64,000 bases of DNA from Conoideocrella luteorostrata (Eukaryota > Ascomycota > Sordariomycetes > Hypocreales > Clavicipitaceae): positions 1 to 64,000 of the forward strand of contig JASWJB010000081.1 in the NCBI GenBank assembly GCA_032433595.1, written 5' to 3'. Every line of letters begins with the position of its first letter. Position 1 is the first letter of the stretch. Below are positions 33,514 to 44,482 of the stretch, piece after piece. The notes beneath the pieces are model-generated. The model saw only the letters and a program-made list of their open reading frames with translations. It ran no database searches and was not told the DNA's origin. Both the position numbers and the translations under genes were made by a program.

Positions 33514-35452
33514 TCAATTCCCATGCTGGCCAAAATCCAAAGGCCATGCCAGTGGACCCAACAAGTCTGGCATTTCCATTTGAAGAACTGCTTGGTTTTG
33601 GTCCATGACAGGCGTGACCTGTGTATATGGCAACCCCTTCGCAGTGTTGGTGTCTATCACGAAAGCATCGGTCTGCGACTGTACCTGGTGCATAAGTTCG
33701 GTTTGCGATACTGAGAGGCTCCGTTGCAACTCGATGTGCTGTTCTATTCGTGCGACTCTATCACGCAGATTCTGGCTTGCCCCGGAGCTTCTGGGAATCA
33801 TCTCTAGGTTCTCAAGCAGTTGTGCCATGGACAACAAAATCGATTGGACCGTTCTGTACTCAGCCTCGCCAACTGATTTCTCCACAATTACGGATCCCAA
33901 TATGGCTCCAATTCCGCCCAAGTGGTGTAGGAGAGGAGTGCTAATAGCCAGTAAGTACGAAAGAGGAACAGACATGAATGCGTCCATCACCTCCCTAGCT
34001 ACTACGCAACGTGCGTCGATGCTTGCACCGCCGGCTGCTAACAACACCATGCGCAAGAGCTGTAGAGAGCCGGTTATATTGGCAGCTTGAAATGCATATC
34101 GGTCTTTTTCAGGCTCAAAAGTCATGACTGGTGTCTCCTTGTAGCATACCGGAAGGTTATGATACTTTTGGAGTACGCGTTCGCCAACCGATGCCTCGGT
34201 AGTAGTGCTCATTTGATCATCAAAGATGTCCCGTGACATGGGATATAAAGAGTTGCGACGAAATTCTCTAAGTCGTGTCAGAGCGTGCTCGAGGATGCGG
34301 TATATGTCTGTGATAAAGTTCCACCCCGAAAGCCAGCAGTCAGGAGAGATATGGGAAGAGTGATCACACGCCGTTGGGACGAAGATGGGTTGCTCAAGCA
34401 TAGGCTGGCTCATACTCCTATCGGAAATCATATCATCACACATTTCCAAGGGGTATGAAACATTTGACTGCTTCTCCCGGCACCGAATTATTCCGCCCCA
34501 AACAACGGCAACGTAAATATCTAGCGTGTACATGGACCAGAACTGCATAACGAAGAACACTGTCAGTCAGTCGCACATGGTCCAATAATGGGGCTACCGG
34601 TTCACGTACGAGCCTTCTTCTCTCCTCTCTTTCAATATTCCCAATGTATTTTGGCCAATTAGATTCATCGTGTAACGCTCCCATGGCCACAAGTGTATGG
34701 TAAGTTCCCAGATGGAAATGCAAGTCCTCGATCTTGCCATTCTGGATGGAAGCAACAGCTAGAAGAGCATGGGCTCGCATGGTATTCAGACCTGTATTGG
34801 GAGTTTGATCGGCCAGCTGATTTTTGGCCGCTGCATCGAAGATACGGGGAGAGATGGCTTGGATGGTGGAGAGATCCCAGTGCGGGTTACTAACGGCACC
34901 ATCTCGCACGCGGCTGCTCACCAAGGAACAGACCGCCATGGTGACCGCAAACAGAGACTTGTCGTTAACATAATCGGCTCGAGATATGCGTCTCGTGAAG
35001 GATTGCTGATGGAAGAAGGGAAAGATGGGGTAGATAATTTCAAAGTAGAGCTCAACCAAATCGACAATGACTCCTTGACTAGCAATAAAAGGTGCCACCC
35101 AGGCATTTTCCAGGTTCTGATTTTGAACAGGGGAACACACCGGCATTTGAGATGTGGCCTTCGGTGCTACGGGTGATGTGGGCTGTGTCCTCGAGAAAGA
35201 CGTGGTCGGCGAAGTCGTGGCATCGGTTCTGCTAGTCTCGAGGTTAACAGCCCGTGGCGGAACCCCTCGGCGACGAGGGGTTCGATTGTAAGTACATGCA
35301 TGACCAAAGTCGTGACAGTTCTGGCAAGACTTAACATCGCTACCACCGGCTGAAGCGCATTTGATACTGCGTTCGTGACAGTAGTCGCAAGCCTGTGTAA
35401 CGCGACGTCGCTTCACCTTGGAGTTGGTCCTAGCTGTACTGCCAGTCGGCAT
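33514..35452 (-). CDS. Zn2Cys6 fungal-specific transcription factor
   Basis: The predicted 630-aa regulator has exons 34606-35452 and 33514-34559. The binuclear zinc cluster is complete: Cys22, 25, 32, 43, 46 and 53 (C-x2-C-x6-C-x10-C-x2-C-x6-C), preceded by the basic KVKRRRVTQA and followed by PRRRG. A fungal_trans middle homology domain runs from about residue 125 to 480, including LVELYFEIIYPIFPFFHQQSF and FWSMYTLDIYVAVVWGG. The 46-nt intron uses the donor GTGAAC rather than the GTACGT three bases upstream, because only the former keeps the frame to FFVMQFWSMYTLD. It lies convergent with the sugar transporter and two genes from the anhydro-sugar kinase, so it may be a pathway-specific activator; this is inference. 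Such factors bind CGG-containing sites. Confidence 0.87.
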
Positions 35453-37789
35453 GGTGAATGGTAGTTAGCGGTTTGCAGCTGCGGAAGCGTCTTGAACCCG
35501 AAACTGTCGAGATTCATCAACATGGCTAGAAACTCTCGACGGTAGGCATTAAACCTTCGTCCGTGCCTGCAGGAGACTGAACTCTCAGCGTCAGAGTAAG
35601 TGTAAGTGTTAGTCTCGCATCAACAGGGATAATTATACAGTCCTGCTCTACCACCCGTGACCTGACAGGGGCTCGTAGCTGCGAGGCCCCTCTCTAACAG
35701 CCGAACAAGTAGGTCTTAGTTAGCGCCAAAAAAAAAACCGCCAAAAAATAAGACATGAAAATTAATCGCAAATTATTAAGCAAATTACTAAAAAAAAGTT
35801 AAAATAATAAAGTAATAAAGTAAAAGTAGTAAAAGACAACTATATATAAACAATGCTTATTATATATCTGCGATTCCTGCCTAGCAGTAGCGTTAAGCTG
35901 TGTTAACACGCATTCTTATAGATTATGATAGCTGCTGTTAAGGCGGCACAAGGTATATTCAGCGGCCCACAAGTTGTCTCTCTGTCAAGCATCCGGAGCT
36001 GCGGGGGTGGAGTCGGTGCATGAGGAGCAGCTGGGGTTGAACGCATGATGGACACCAAACACCACTGTCGGTACCAAGCAGACTCCAGTGTTTCCATCTC
36101 ATCGGCATTTACCGTCCAGGAAACGCCATGCTCGGTGCGATGCAAACTGATTCGATTGGCATCCATCTGATGTGGTAATGGCAATACAGTGTATTCCATA
36201 TACACAGATACGTTAACAGCAAGATGCTGTATTCCAGTCGTCGAACAGCCTCATCCATCAACTGCTTCCTAAGCACCCAACGAAAGTCGCAGAAAAAAGC
36301 AAGCCAGATGTTGGCTTGCCCAGCCAGTGCCTACCTTTGGGAAGGTGATGCAGTGCAAGCCATGAAAGGTAGTCGCCCGCACTAAAGCACCAACAGGGCA
36401 TTGTTGGTCGGCGGAAAGACTGCAAAATAAAACGCGCACACCATGTCTGCTGCATAAGTGAAGCTGAAGGTACAATGCTTCTGGTGTGGAAGGTTCGCAA
36501 CGGCGGTTTGCAGATGACTTGAGACAATGTCTCGAAAAGTGTCTCTGTCTTTTGCGGCTAGCTATTCCGCACTGAATCACAGCTTAGTAAGTACATAACT
36601 ACCTGAGGACGTAGTACGGAGTATGGAGGAGTTGGATATGAGAAGTCTGCTCCGCGGGGCAAGGTTACCGCTGCAGATCTTGGTGTCGACCTGGCCACAT
36701 CCAAATCTGCAGTTTGACAAAGCAGTCGAGAGAATAACTACTAGAATACTATGCCCGTAGGCTAGTTTGACTTATCGCCGGATCATCTGATGATGTCCCC
36801 GACGGAAACCTGCCAGGCCAGAATTGGCAAGCCGAGACCCAGCACGCTGCAGAGAGACATATCAGTGACATGAACTACGTCACTGGGCACGCTGACAGCC
36901 ATGCACTGATGTCGCGGCCGCAGGGGAGCCGGGCTCCAATTGGGAGACCGGAGGTAAGTCGCGCAGTGGGGTGCTCAACCCAGTACATAGCACCGTTTGC
37001 TATCCGTACTGGATGCTGCCGTTTCAAGTCTTCCTGGCTGACTGGCCATTTTTTCGCCTGCTAGAGCTGCAGATGCTCTGCTTGACTACCGGGCCGCCTG
37101 GCAGGCTCTAGCGTTTAGGTGTGGTGGGGGGAACCATCATGTCGAAAATATTTCAACGCCAACAAAAAAAGACATGACACGGTATGCCAGCCAAGCAGCG
37201 GCAGAGTATTTTCAGTGCCAGCGCCAATGCCACACGGTGAAGAGTTTTCGCCGAAGGCTGCCCGAATTGTGGCCAATTGAAGTGCCATCTCATTGACGAT
37301 TGCTCGCCAGGCTACATTCAAGTTGCGCCGCAGGCAATGGCCTTAGACCACTACTTGCCTGTCGCTGTGAGTGGCCCGATAAGAGCCCCGCCAACACAGA
37401 ACCGTGCCCCACGGGTACGTCCAGCACCAGATAACCAGGCTCAACGCTGGAAGGCAATGAGCGATGACGAGGTCAATGGGAGCGTGGAGCTAGCTCCCAC
37501 CGAATTGAACTGTGTTGCATGTGCTCCGTACTATTGAGCTGTCTGGTCTTGCTTAGTGGCGGCGGAGTCCTTCCCAAGCACTCTCCATCGCCTTCTTTTT
37601 CTCGCAGCGAGAGCTTTTTCTTTCTTCTTCAGCTCGAAACATTATTCTTTTTCCGCGTTAGGAGACGTTTGCTGCAAGTGTTCGAGCTTCTCCTACCAAA
37701 CCGTCACTATTGTAACCTCCCGTTCCGCTGCCCTTCCATCCAATTGAGTCGGGTGCCCGCCAACTGCTCGCTCACCGACCGACGCCGTC
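35453..37789. other. Gene-free 2.3 kb with AT-rich island
   Basis: No gene is recognised. An AT-rich tract (about 35728-35870) is dominated by AAAGTAATAAAGTA-like runs, similar in flavour to the tract near 62.9 kb. TACGGAGTA occurs at 36615 and a near copy near 37511. The last ~250 bp, with a pyrimidine-rich stretch (about 37590-37640), is the probable leader and promoter of the GH63 gene. Confidence 0.5.
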
Positions 37790-40700
37790 ATGGTTGTCTT
37801 TGACGGTCACGAATATCTCACCGAGGAGGAGCGGCGACTCAAGGAAGATCGTGAGAGGTCCAAATACTGGAAGAAATGGGGCCCCTATGTTGCTGAGCGA
37901 CAATGGGCTACAGGTGGGCATATACTCTCTCAAGGTTGAGGAGACCGCTTCAGCGCAGAATACTGATCTGTTCCCAGTGCGAGAGGATTATAGTGCAGAC
38001 GGAGATGCCTGGAGCCGTATGAACTCCCAGGACTTCCAATACTTCCACATTCTCCTCAAGCCGCCTTCTCACCGTTTTTGCAGATTTCCCTCACGAGCAT
38101 GCCCGCTCCCGAGCTTTCAGATGGGGTGAGGACGGCATTGCCGGTGTTTCCGATACCCACGGGCTTCAGAATATTGCTTTCAGCTTCTGGAACGAGGAGG
38201 AGTGCGTTTTATTCTCTTCGTCTTGGAGTCAGTATCCAATTACATGTTAGCTGACCTTTATGCAGCGACTTCCTCAAGGAACGACTCTTCGGTTTGTCCA
38301 ATCCCCAAGGCAACCACGGTGAGGGCGTCAAAGAAGCACATTTTCATCTCGATAACACCCCTGTGAGTACTGTGCCTACATGGCCATTAGAAAATGACTG
38401 AAGCTAACCTCTGATGTAGACTGTAAGTCTTTCCACTGCTCTTGCGAGATCGCCCACTCTAACAAATGCAGCACTCTTACATGAAGTTCCTCTACAAATA
38501 CCCACAAAAGAAATTCCCATACGAAGATCTACTTCAGGAAAATGCTCGAAGAGGCAAAGAAGATACCGAGTACCAAATTGTTGACACGGGTATTTTCAAC
38601 GAAGACAGATACTGGGACATCTTTATTGAGACTGCCAAAGAAGCGGACGATCCCGACGAGCTTCTATTTCGAGTCACTGCATGGAACCGGGGTCCCGACC
38701 CGGCGCCTCTCCACATTATTCCCCATGTTTGGTTTCGCAACACGTGGAGCTGGGGTCGTGAAGCCGAAGACAAAAAGCCAACCATCAGTGCCGAGTCAGA
38801 GCTCTCCCTCAAGTCGGTTCACTACAGTCTAGGCGACCGATACGTACACTACTCGCCGTCTCCTGGGGTCGGTTCCAGTGGTGAGGATGTAATGCCTCAA
38901 TGGATGTTCACAGAAAACGACACCAACTTCAAGTCTCTCTATGACCAAGAGAACAAACAGCCCTATGTTAAAGACGCGTTTCACAGATATGTTATCGATG
39001 GGGAGAAGGCAGCCATCAACCCAGCTCGAGCCGGTACCAAGTCGGCCGCTTGGTTCAATTTCAATGAAGATGGTGGTGTGAACCCTGGAGAATGTGCAGG
39101 TTTGTTTAACGTGACGGTTCTGTATGGTTACGCTCGAGCTAACAGGCGTAGTTGTCCGATTTCGTTTTAGCAAAAAGAATATGACATTCTTGGATGAAGA
39201 GGAATTTGACGACATCGTCGAGAAACGGCGTGAAGAAGCGGATGACTTTTATTATCGACTTAGCCCCTTGCCCATGACGGATGATCTACGAAACATTCAA
39301 CGGCAGGCTTTTTCCGGAATGATGTGGACGAAGCAGCACTATCATTTCATCTGGGATCAATGGGCTAAAGGCGACCCAGCCACGCCGCCCCCCCCTCCGG
39401 ATCGAATGGGAGTACGAAATTCGCAGTGGAAACACATGCATTGTGATGACATTCTGTCAATGCCAGACTCTTGGGAATACCCATTCTTTGCTGCGTGGGA
39501 CAGTGCCTTTCACTGCATTCCCTTAGCCATGATTGATCCTGACTTCGCCAAGAAACAGCTTGATCTATTCACACGAGAGTGGTACTGCCATCCCAACGGG
39601 CAGCTTCCAGCGTATGCATTGCCCCCATGGTTTCAGACAAGTTGGAGCGTCGGCTAATTTTTATGACGGCAGATATGAATGGAATTTTGGAGATGTGAAT
39701 CCACCTGTGCATGCTTGGGCAACTTTTAGAGTGTTCAAGATTGAGAGGAAAATGTACGGCCGCCAAGACATTGACTTCCTGGAGAGGGTCTTTCAAAAAC
39801 TACTCATTAACTTTACCTGGTGGGTGAACCGCAAGGACGCTGACGGCAAGAATATTTTCGAAGGTGGCTTCCTTGGTCTTGACAATATCGGTTTGTTCAA
39901 TCGGTCGGAACCACTTCCCACAGGGGGCGTATTGGAGCAGGCGGACAGCACAGGCTGGATGGCATTCTATTGCTTGTCGATGTTGAACATTTCTCTTGAG
40001 CTGGCGAAACATCGCCGCACTTATGAAGATATTGCTTCCAAGTTCTTCGAGCACTTCATCTTCATCAGCGATGCCATGACTTTCAGGACTGGTCACAAGG
40101 ATGAAAAGTCGTTGTGGAACGAAGAAGATGGCTTCTACTATGATGCTATTTCCTGGGGTGGACCCTGGATTCAGCAGCTACCAGTACGGTCGCTAGTTGG
40201 GCTTATCCCCTTGTACGCTACCACTACTCTGGAGCCGGAGCTGCTGAACAAGCTTCCTTCGTTCCGCAAACGAGTTGAGTGGTTTGTTCACCACCGAGAG
40301 GACTTGGCAGAGAGAAACATGGCAAGCATCCGTAAGAGAGGAAAGGGCAACCGTTTGCTGCTGTCCATCGTCAGTAAGGACAGGCTGGAAAAGATTCTTA
40401 AACGAATGTTGGATGAGGATGAATTCTTCAGCGATCACGGCATTCGATCTCTATCCAAGTTCCATAAGAAGAATCCATTCTCTATGGAGGTCAACGGTCA
40501 GGAGTTCAAGGTCGGGTACGTTCCTGGCGACTCTGATAGCGGCTTGTTCGGGGGCAACAGCAACTGGAGAGGCCCAATCTGGCTCTGCGTAAACTTTTTG
40601 CTCGTTGAATCTCTTCAGCGATACTACCTTTTCTACGGACCCGAGTTCCAAGTCGAATGCCCGACAGGCAGTGGCGACTATATGCACTTGGGCAAGGTCG

Positions 40701-41360
40701 CAGAGGAGATCCAACACCGCCTTCAACATCTCTTTGCCCGAACGGACGATGGCAGACGTAGCATCAATGCAAAGGATGATCTTCTCGACTTTGATGAGCA
40801 TTGGAAGGACTATCTCTGGTTCCATGAGTTCTTTGACGGCGACTCTGGCCGTGGACTAGGTGCTACCCACCAGTGTGGCTGGACTGGTCTCATTGCAAGA
40901 ATGATCCACGACACGGGGTAAGTTATGAGACGAGAGTGACTCGTATTTCAACGGGGGACATAAGAAGACTAACATTATTTCTAGTGTCACTTGTCGTCTG
41001 CCGCAAACACCACGCACTCCATCCGTAGCAATGTCTCACTACTTTGATGATATGTTCCAGCGAAGCCTGGACATGGGTGCCACTCGATCACCAGAAATGC
41101 GACGTCATCTCCGCCGCTCATCTACAGCTCGTTCGATTGGCGCCCGGAGTGACTTCGACGCGTCCATCAATGGCGTTGATGATGATGCTCGTTCCACGAC
41201 TAATTCCGTATTTCATGATGATCCGGAAAAGACCAAGGAGAAGGAGGAAGCAGACTTGCACTTACATCAGTATATTTCCGATCAGCTGAATCGATACAAG
41301 GATGGGACGATTAATGGCCGGAATCATGAGGATGAGTTTGAGACAAAAGCAGAGAACTGA
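37790..41360 (+). CDS. GH63-family glycoside hydrolase-like protein, cytosolic type (yeast YMR196W class)
   Basis: The predicted 1031-aa protein has nine exons: 37790-37913, 37978-38016, 38084-38201, 38266-38362, 38420-38422, 38472-39099, 39146-39611, 39673-40917 and 40985-41360. The N-terminus [20 protein letters not shown] and the [11 protein letters not shown] block are typical of fungal GH63-like proteins of the YMR196W type. The (alpha/alpha)6 catalytic region spans [14 protein letters not shown], the [15 protein letters not shown] block, [29 protein letters not shown] and [19 protein letters not shown]. Unlike ER glucosidase I there is no signal peptide or membrane anchor, so a cytosolic protein is expected; its substrate is not established to my knowledge. 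The fifth exon is only 3 nt (ACT) yet flanked by good splice sites; omitting it stays in frame. The Arg/Ser-rich C-terminal tail is variable. Confidence 0.87.
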
Positions 41361-41959
41361 CACGAGGGCGAGGAGAAAGTCGGGCGTTGACAGGCGTTTA
41401 AGCATAGATTGTTGCATACATACAGAGCTGCATCAGTAGATAAGAGTAGAACTCATAATGGGATTCTCGCGCTATTTAGGTTCTCAACAATGGATGCTGT
41501 TGCTCATGTTGTTTCTCCGATAGCTGCAAGAAATTCAACGTGATCCAACGAGATTCAACTCGACGTCTCGAGCAGTCCAACCAGCCTCCGTAGTCAGATA
41601 TTCCGCAATGTACAGCATAGCGGCGCCGAGTCTGAACAGCGCTTCAAAAAAAAAAATTGCCGAACACAACAAGCAGGGCTTGGAGGATTCCAATCATGAC
41701 AGCTTCATACAAGACTTCACGATCGTCGGCCAACACTTTGGTAATGAATCTATTCGTCTACACTCCAACACTGTGAACCCCAGGCGAGCCGGCCACAAAA
41801 CTCGTCTAGATCACCCCTCCCTTCACCCCTCCCTTCCGTTTCTATACAGCGTATCAAAGGGGTGCGCGCATGTGTGTGGTTTTAGAGACAAAGGAAAACA
41901 AAAAAAAATGATGCTAATATTGTGTGTGGTACCAAGAGTTTGTTTTTGACCATTATAAT
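41361..41959. other. Convergent 3' regions of GH63 gene and OSCP gene
   Basis: No gene is seen. An A-run lies at about 41646-41658. Expected to hold both 3' UTRs. Confidence 0.5.
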
Positions 41960-42915
41960 TTACAGAGTATCATTGAGCAGCTTGTTCATCTTGGCAACGC
42001 GCGAAGAGACGCTGAGATCGATGGTGCGATCACCGACCTCGACGACCAGTCCGCCGATAATGTCCGAGTTGACTTCGTTGGTGACCTTGAGCTTCTTGCC
42101 CTGGCCGACGTACTCGGATTTAGTGACGGCGGCTTCCAGACGGGAGAGAGTCTTGCTGTCAAGGGCCTGTAATGAGGGGGAGGGGAGGACAGAGATGTCA
42201 GTAAGCTCGTCAAACCACTCTGATATGCTCCAAAATAAAGAAATCCAGTGAACAAAGAGGATGAGAGGGCAATCTTACCTGAGCAGAAGTGACCTTGAGC
42301 TCGACCTCGCCACGAGCAGCGCTCATAATAGCGCCAAACTTCTCACACACGCCCTTCAGCAGATTCAGACGGTTGTTCTCGGCCAGGGTATCGAGGAAGT
42401 TCTTGACGGTCTCGCCCCCAGCACCAGCCTGCTTGGCCAGCTCGGCCACAATGGCGGACTTGTCATCGGCGGTCAAGGTAGGCGCGGACAGGATCTGAGT
42501 GAGCTTGGGGTCCTTCTCAAACAAGCCGTTCAGAGAGCTGAGAGCTTTGGCGGTGGGATCGAGCGTAGACGACTTGGCAGCGGCAGTGTACTAAATTGAC
42601 GCAACAGGGTGGATTGATTAGCATGGGTTCTCTGGATAGAGTTGTCCCCCCCCTTCCTCTCCCCTTCCCGTCAATTGGATCTGGTTTTTTTCCAGCATCT
42701 TTCAGAAGACCAATTGAGCAATATGCAGAGCGTGGTTGCAATTGGGACCGTACCAGAGCAGAGGCGTAGGTGCCGTCGAGGCCAAACACAGCAATGGGGG
42801 GCTGGCCATCGGAGGTGGCAGCGGCGGCAAAGGATCGCACAGGCGTCGCGCGAAGAGTCACGGCTCGCTGGGGTGCAGCGGCTCGGACGGTGCGGAAAAC
42901 TTGTCGGGAGAACAT
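41960..42915 (-). CDS. ATP5: Mitochondrial ATP synthase subunit 5 (OSCP)
   Basis: The predicted 226-aa protein has exons 42754-42915, 42279-42590 and 41960-42166, all joined in phase 0. It is the oligomycin-sensitivity-conferring protein, which caps F1 and links it to the peripheral stalk. The first ~33 residues are Arg/Ala-rich without acidic residues (MFSRQVFRTVRAAAPQRAVT), as for a matrix-targeting signal. PIAVFGLDGTYASALYTAA and the C-terminal block GGLVVEVGDRTIDLSVSSRVAKMNKLLN are the family hallmarks. Length is normal for fungi. The two reading frames around the introns run on for some codons (for example VRSQLQPRS after the first exon) but give nothing like the family, so splicing is preferred. 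It is transcribed in the same direction as MOB1, 536 bp downstream of that gene's stop. Confidence 0.93.
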
Positions 42916-43451
42916 GGCGAGATGTCAGGAGGGAGAATTGGTGATGGGGGTTTCGACGGTGGTGATGTCGGCGTTCGTGGAGCTTCGGTTTTCGTGATGA
43001 GGTTCACGGTCTGCAATTTTGAACAGTTGGTGCCTTGTTTGGGGATGAGGCATGAACTTTGCACTCATGGCCCACTTTTCCCGTCTTCTTGCCCAGCCGA
43101 CTCTTCCCGCAGCCGCGAATGCGCGTGAGAATGGAAGATCACTGAGGAGTGGATTAAACCAAAAAAAAAAAATTTTAAACAAAAAACTATCAGTGGGAAG
43201 GGAAAAAAAGAGAATATTCAATCATTAATGCTTGCAATATTAGGTTGTGCTCTCAACGTCTATGTCTCTATGCGAAACATCAAGCGCAGTGGTGATTAGA
43301 CCAAGAGTCCAGCTCCACGCCCAACGTCTTTCTTCCTTCAAAATCGTGTTCCGTACCGCATTCATGCCGAAGAAGTTACCAATACAATTCTCTTAACGCC
43401 ACAATAACCCACATAGTACAACAAATATCCGTTCAAGGCAAATCCGAGCGC
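42916..43451. promoter_or_regulatory. ATP5 upstream region
   Basis: No gene is seen. An A-run lies at about 43161-43171. Probably the ATP5 promoter plus the MOB1 3' UTR. Confidence 0.5.
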
Positions 43452-44482
43452 TCAATCGCTCTTAAGCATGCTGTCAACGAGATCACCCAATGGGCCCCAG
43501 TAGTCTTTGCCACTGGCCAGGCTGTGCTCGTCAATGAACAGCACATACTGCTTGAAACTTGTGTTTAAGTGCGGCTCCAGACCCAGTTCCCGGATCACAG
43601 GGTAGTGGTGACAGTAGATGTGTGCATATACTCGGTACATGCGTTTGAAAATTTGTCGAACGAGCGCAGGGAAAGACTTTGGGAATGGAACACCTATGGA
43701 TAACAACAGCATTTAGTATATCTCAGCTTTCTAAAAGGGGTGGGTCACAGCTCACCAATTTTGCTAGGAAGCACAGACTCATTATCAATGTTGGACTGTA
43801 CCCAAGTCATGAGTTGCTCAATGTACGCAGGCGCAGGCATCTTGGTCGGTTTTTTATAATTTTCGCTATCCTGCCAAAGGTATTCAAATCTAATTTCTGT
43901 CAGTATTTAGGCAGAAACTCTCATATTAGGTGCGCATACTCGTCTGTTGCCTTCATTTCAGGGCATGACTGGGGAGAGCAAAACTCCGTGATGGCCCCGT
44001 ACAACAAATTGATCTGGTTGTAAAAGTCGACCACTGCATTGACAGTCAGTATTCGGTATGCGAAACCAGTGGTCCATTATTGCGCCGTAACATACTGTTT
44101 ACAGCCAACCATTCATTCTCGTCCTCGCCCTCGGGCAGCTTCACCACCTTTCTCAAGCTGCCTCCTCCAAGGGTCACTTCAGCATACTGTCGGAGCTGGT
44201 AACTAGTCGCACCGCCCTTGCCCACACGAGGTCGAAACTGGTTCTTAGTCCGCTGGTTACTATTGGTAGTCTGTGCGTCAGCGATCATGTATTCGGTAGC
44301 CGGTGTCGTCGGGGACTCTGGGTCGTCCTCATGGACAGAGATGATGGTATTGTCCAGTCGCGACATTGTCGCGACGGACTTGGGGCTCAAGTAACGAAAT
44401 ACAGCGGTGACCATTTTGAAGACAGTGGATATATGGGCGGATATGGAAAGAGGACTAACACAGTGGTCAGGAACTGAGCCAT
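43452..44482 (-). CDS. MOB1: MOB1 kinase-activator protein (mitotic exit/septation network)
   Basis: The predicted 218-aa protein has exons 44460-44482, 44096-44259, 43940-44033, 43756-43889 and 43452-43693. Mob1 binds and activates NDR/LATS-type kinases (Dbf2/Sid2, COT-1 relatives) in mitotic exit and septation. The conserved core is complete: [45 protein letters not shown], zinc ligands in CSPQSCPEM and [11 protein letters not shown], then [16 protein letters not shown]. The 23-nt first exon (MAQFLTTV) was chosen because joining it over a 200-nt intron with a GTTAGT donor gives [20 protein letters not shown], the usual fungal MOB1 N-terminus. An in-frame ATG inside that intron would give a longer, unconserved acidic N-terminus and is rejected as the main form. 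Most introns are 50-62 nt. Confidence 0.91.

Noticed and set aside
33508..33545. GGTTCAATTCCC, resembling a tRNA T-loop
   Set aside because: No matching acceptor or anticodon stems; it is the 3' coding end of the Zn2Cys6 gene.
34605..34612. Consensus GTACGT donor in the Zn2Cys6 gene
   Set aside because: Its phase does not join to the FWSMYTLD exon; the GTGAAC donor just downstream does.
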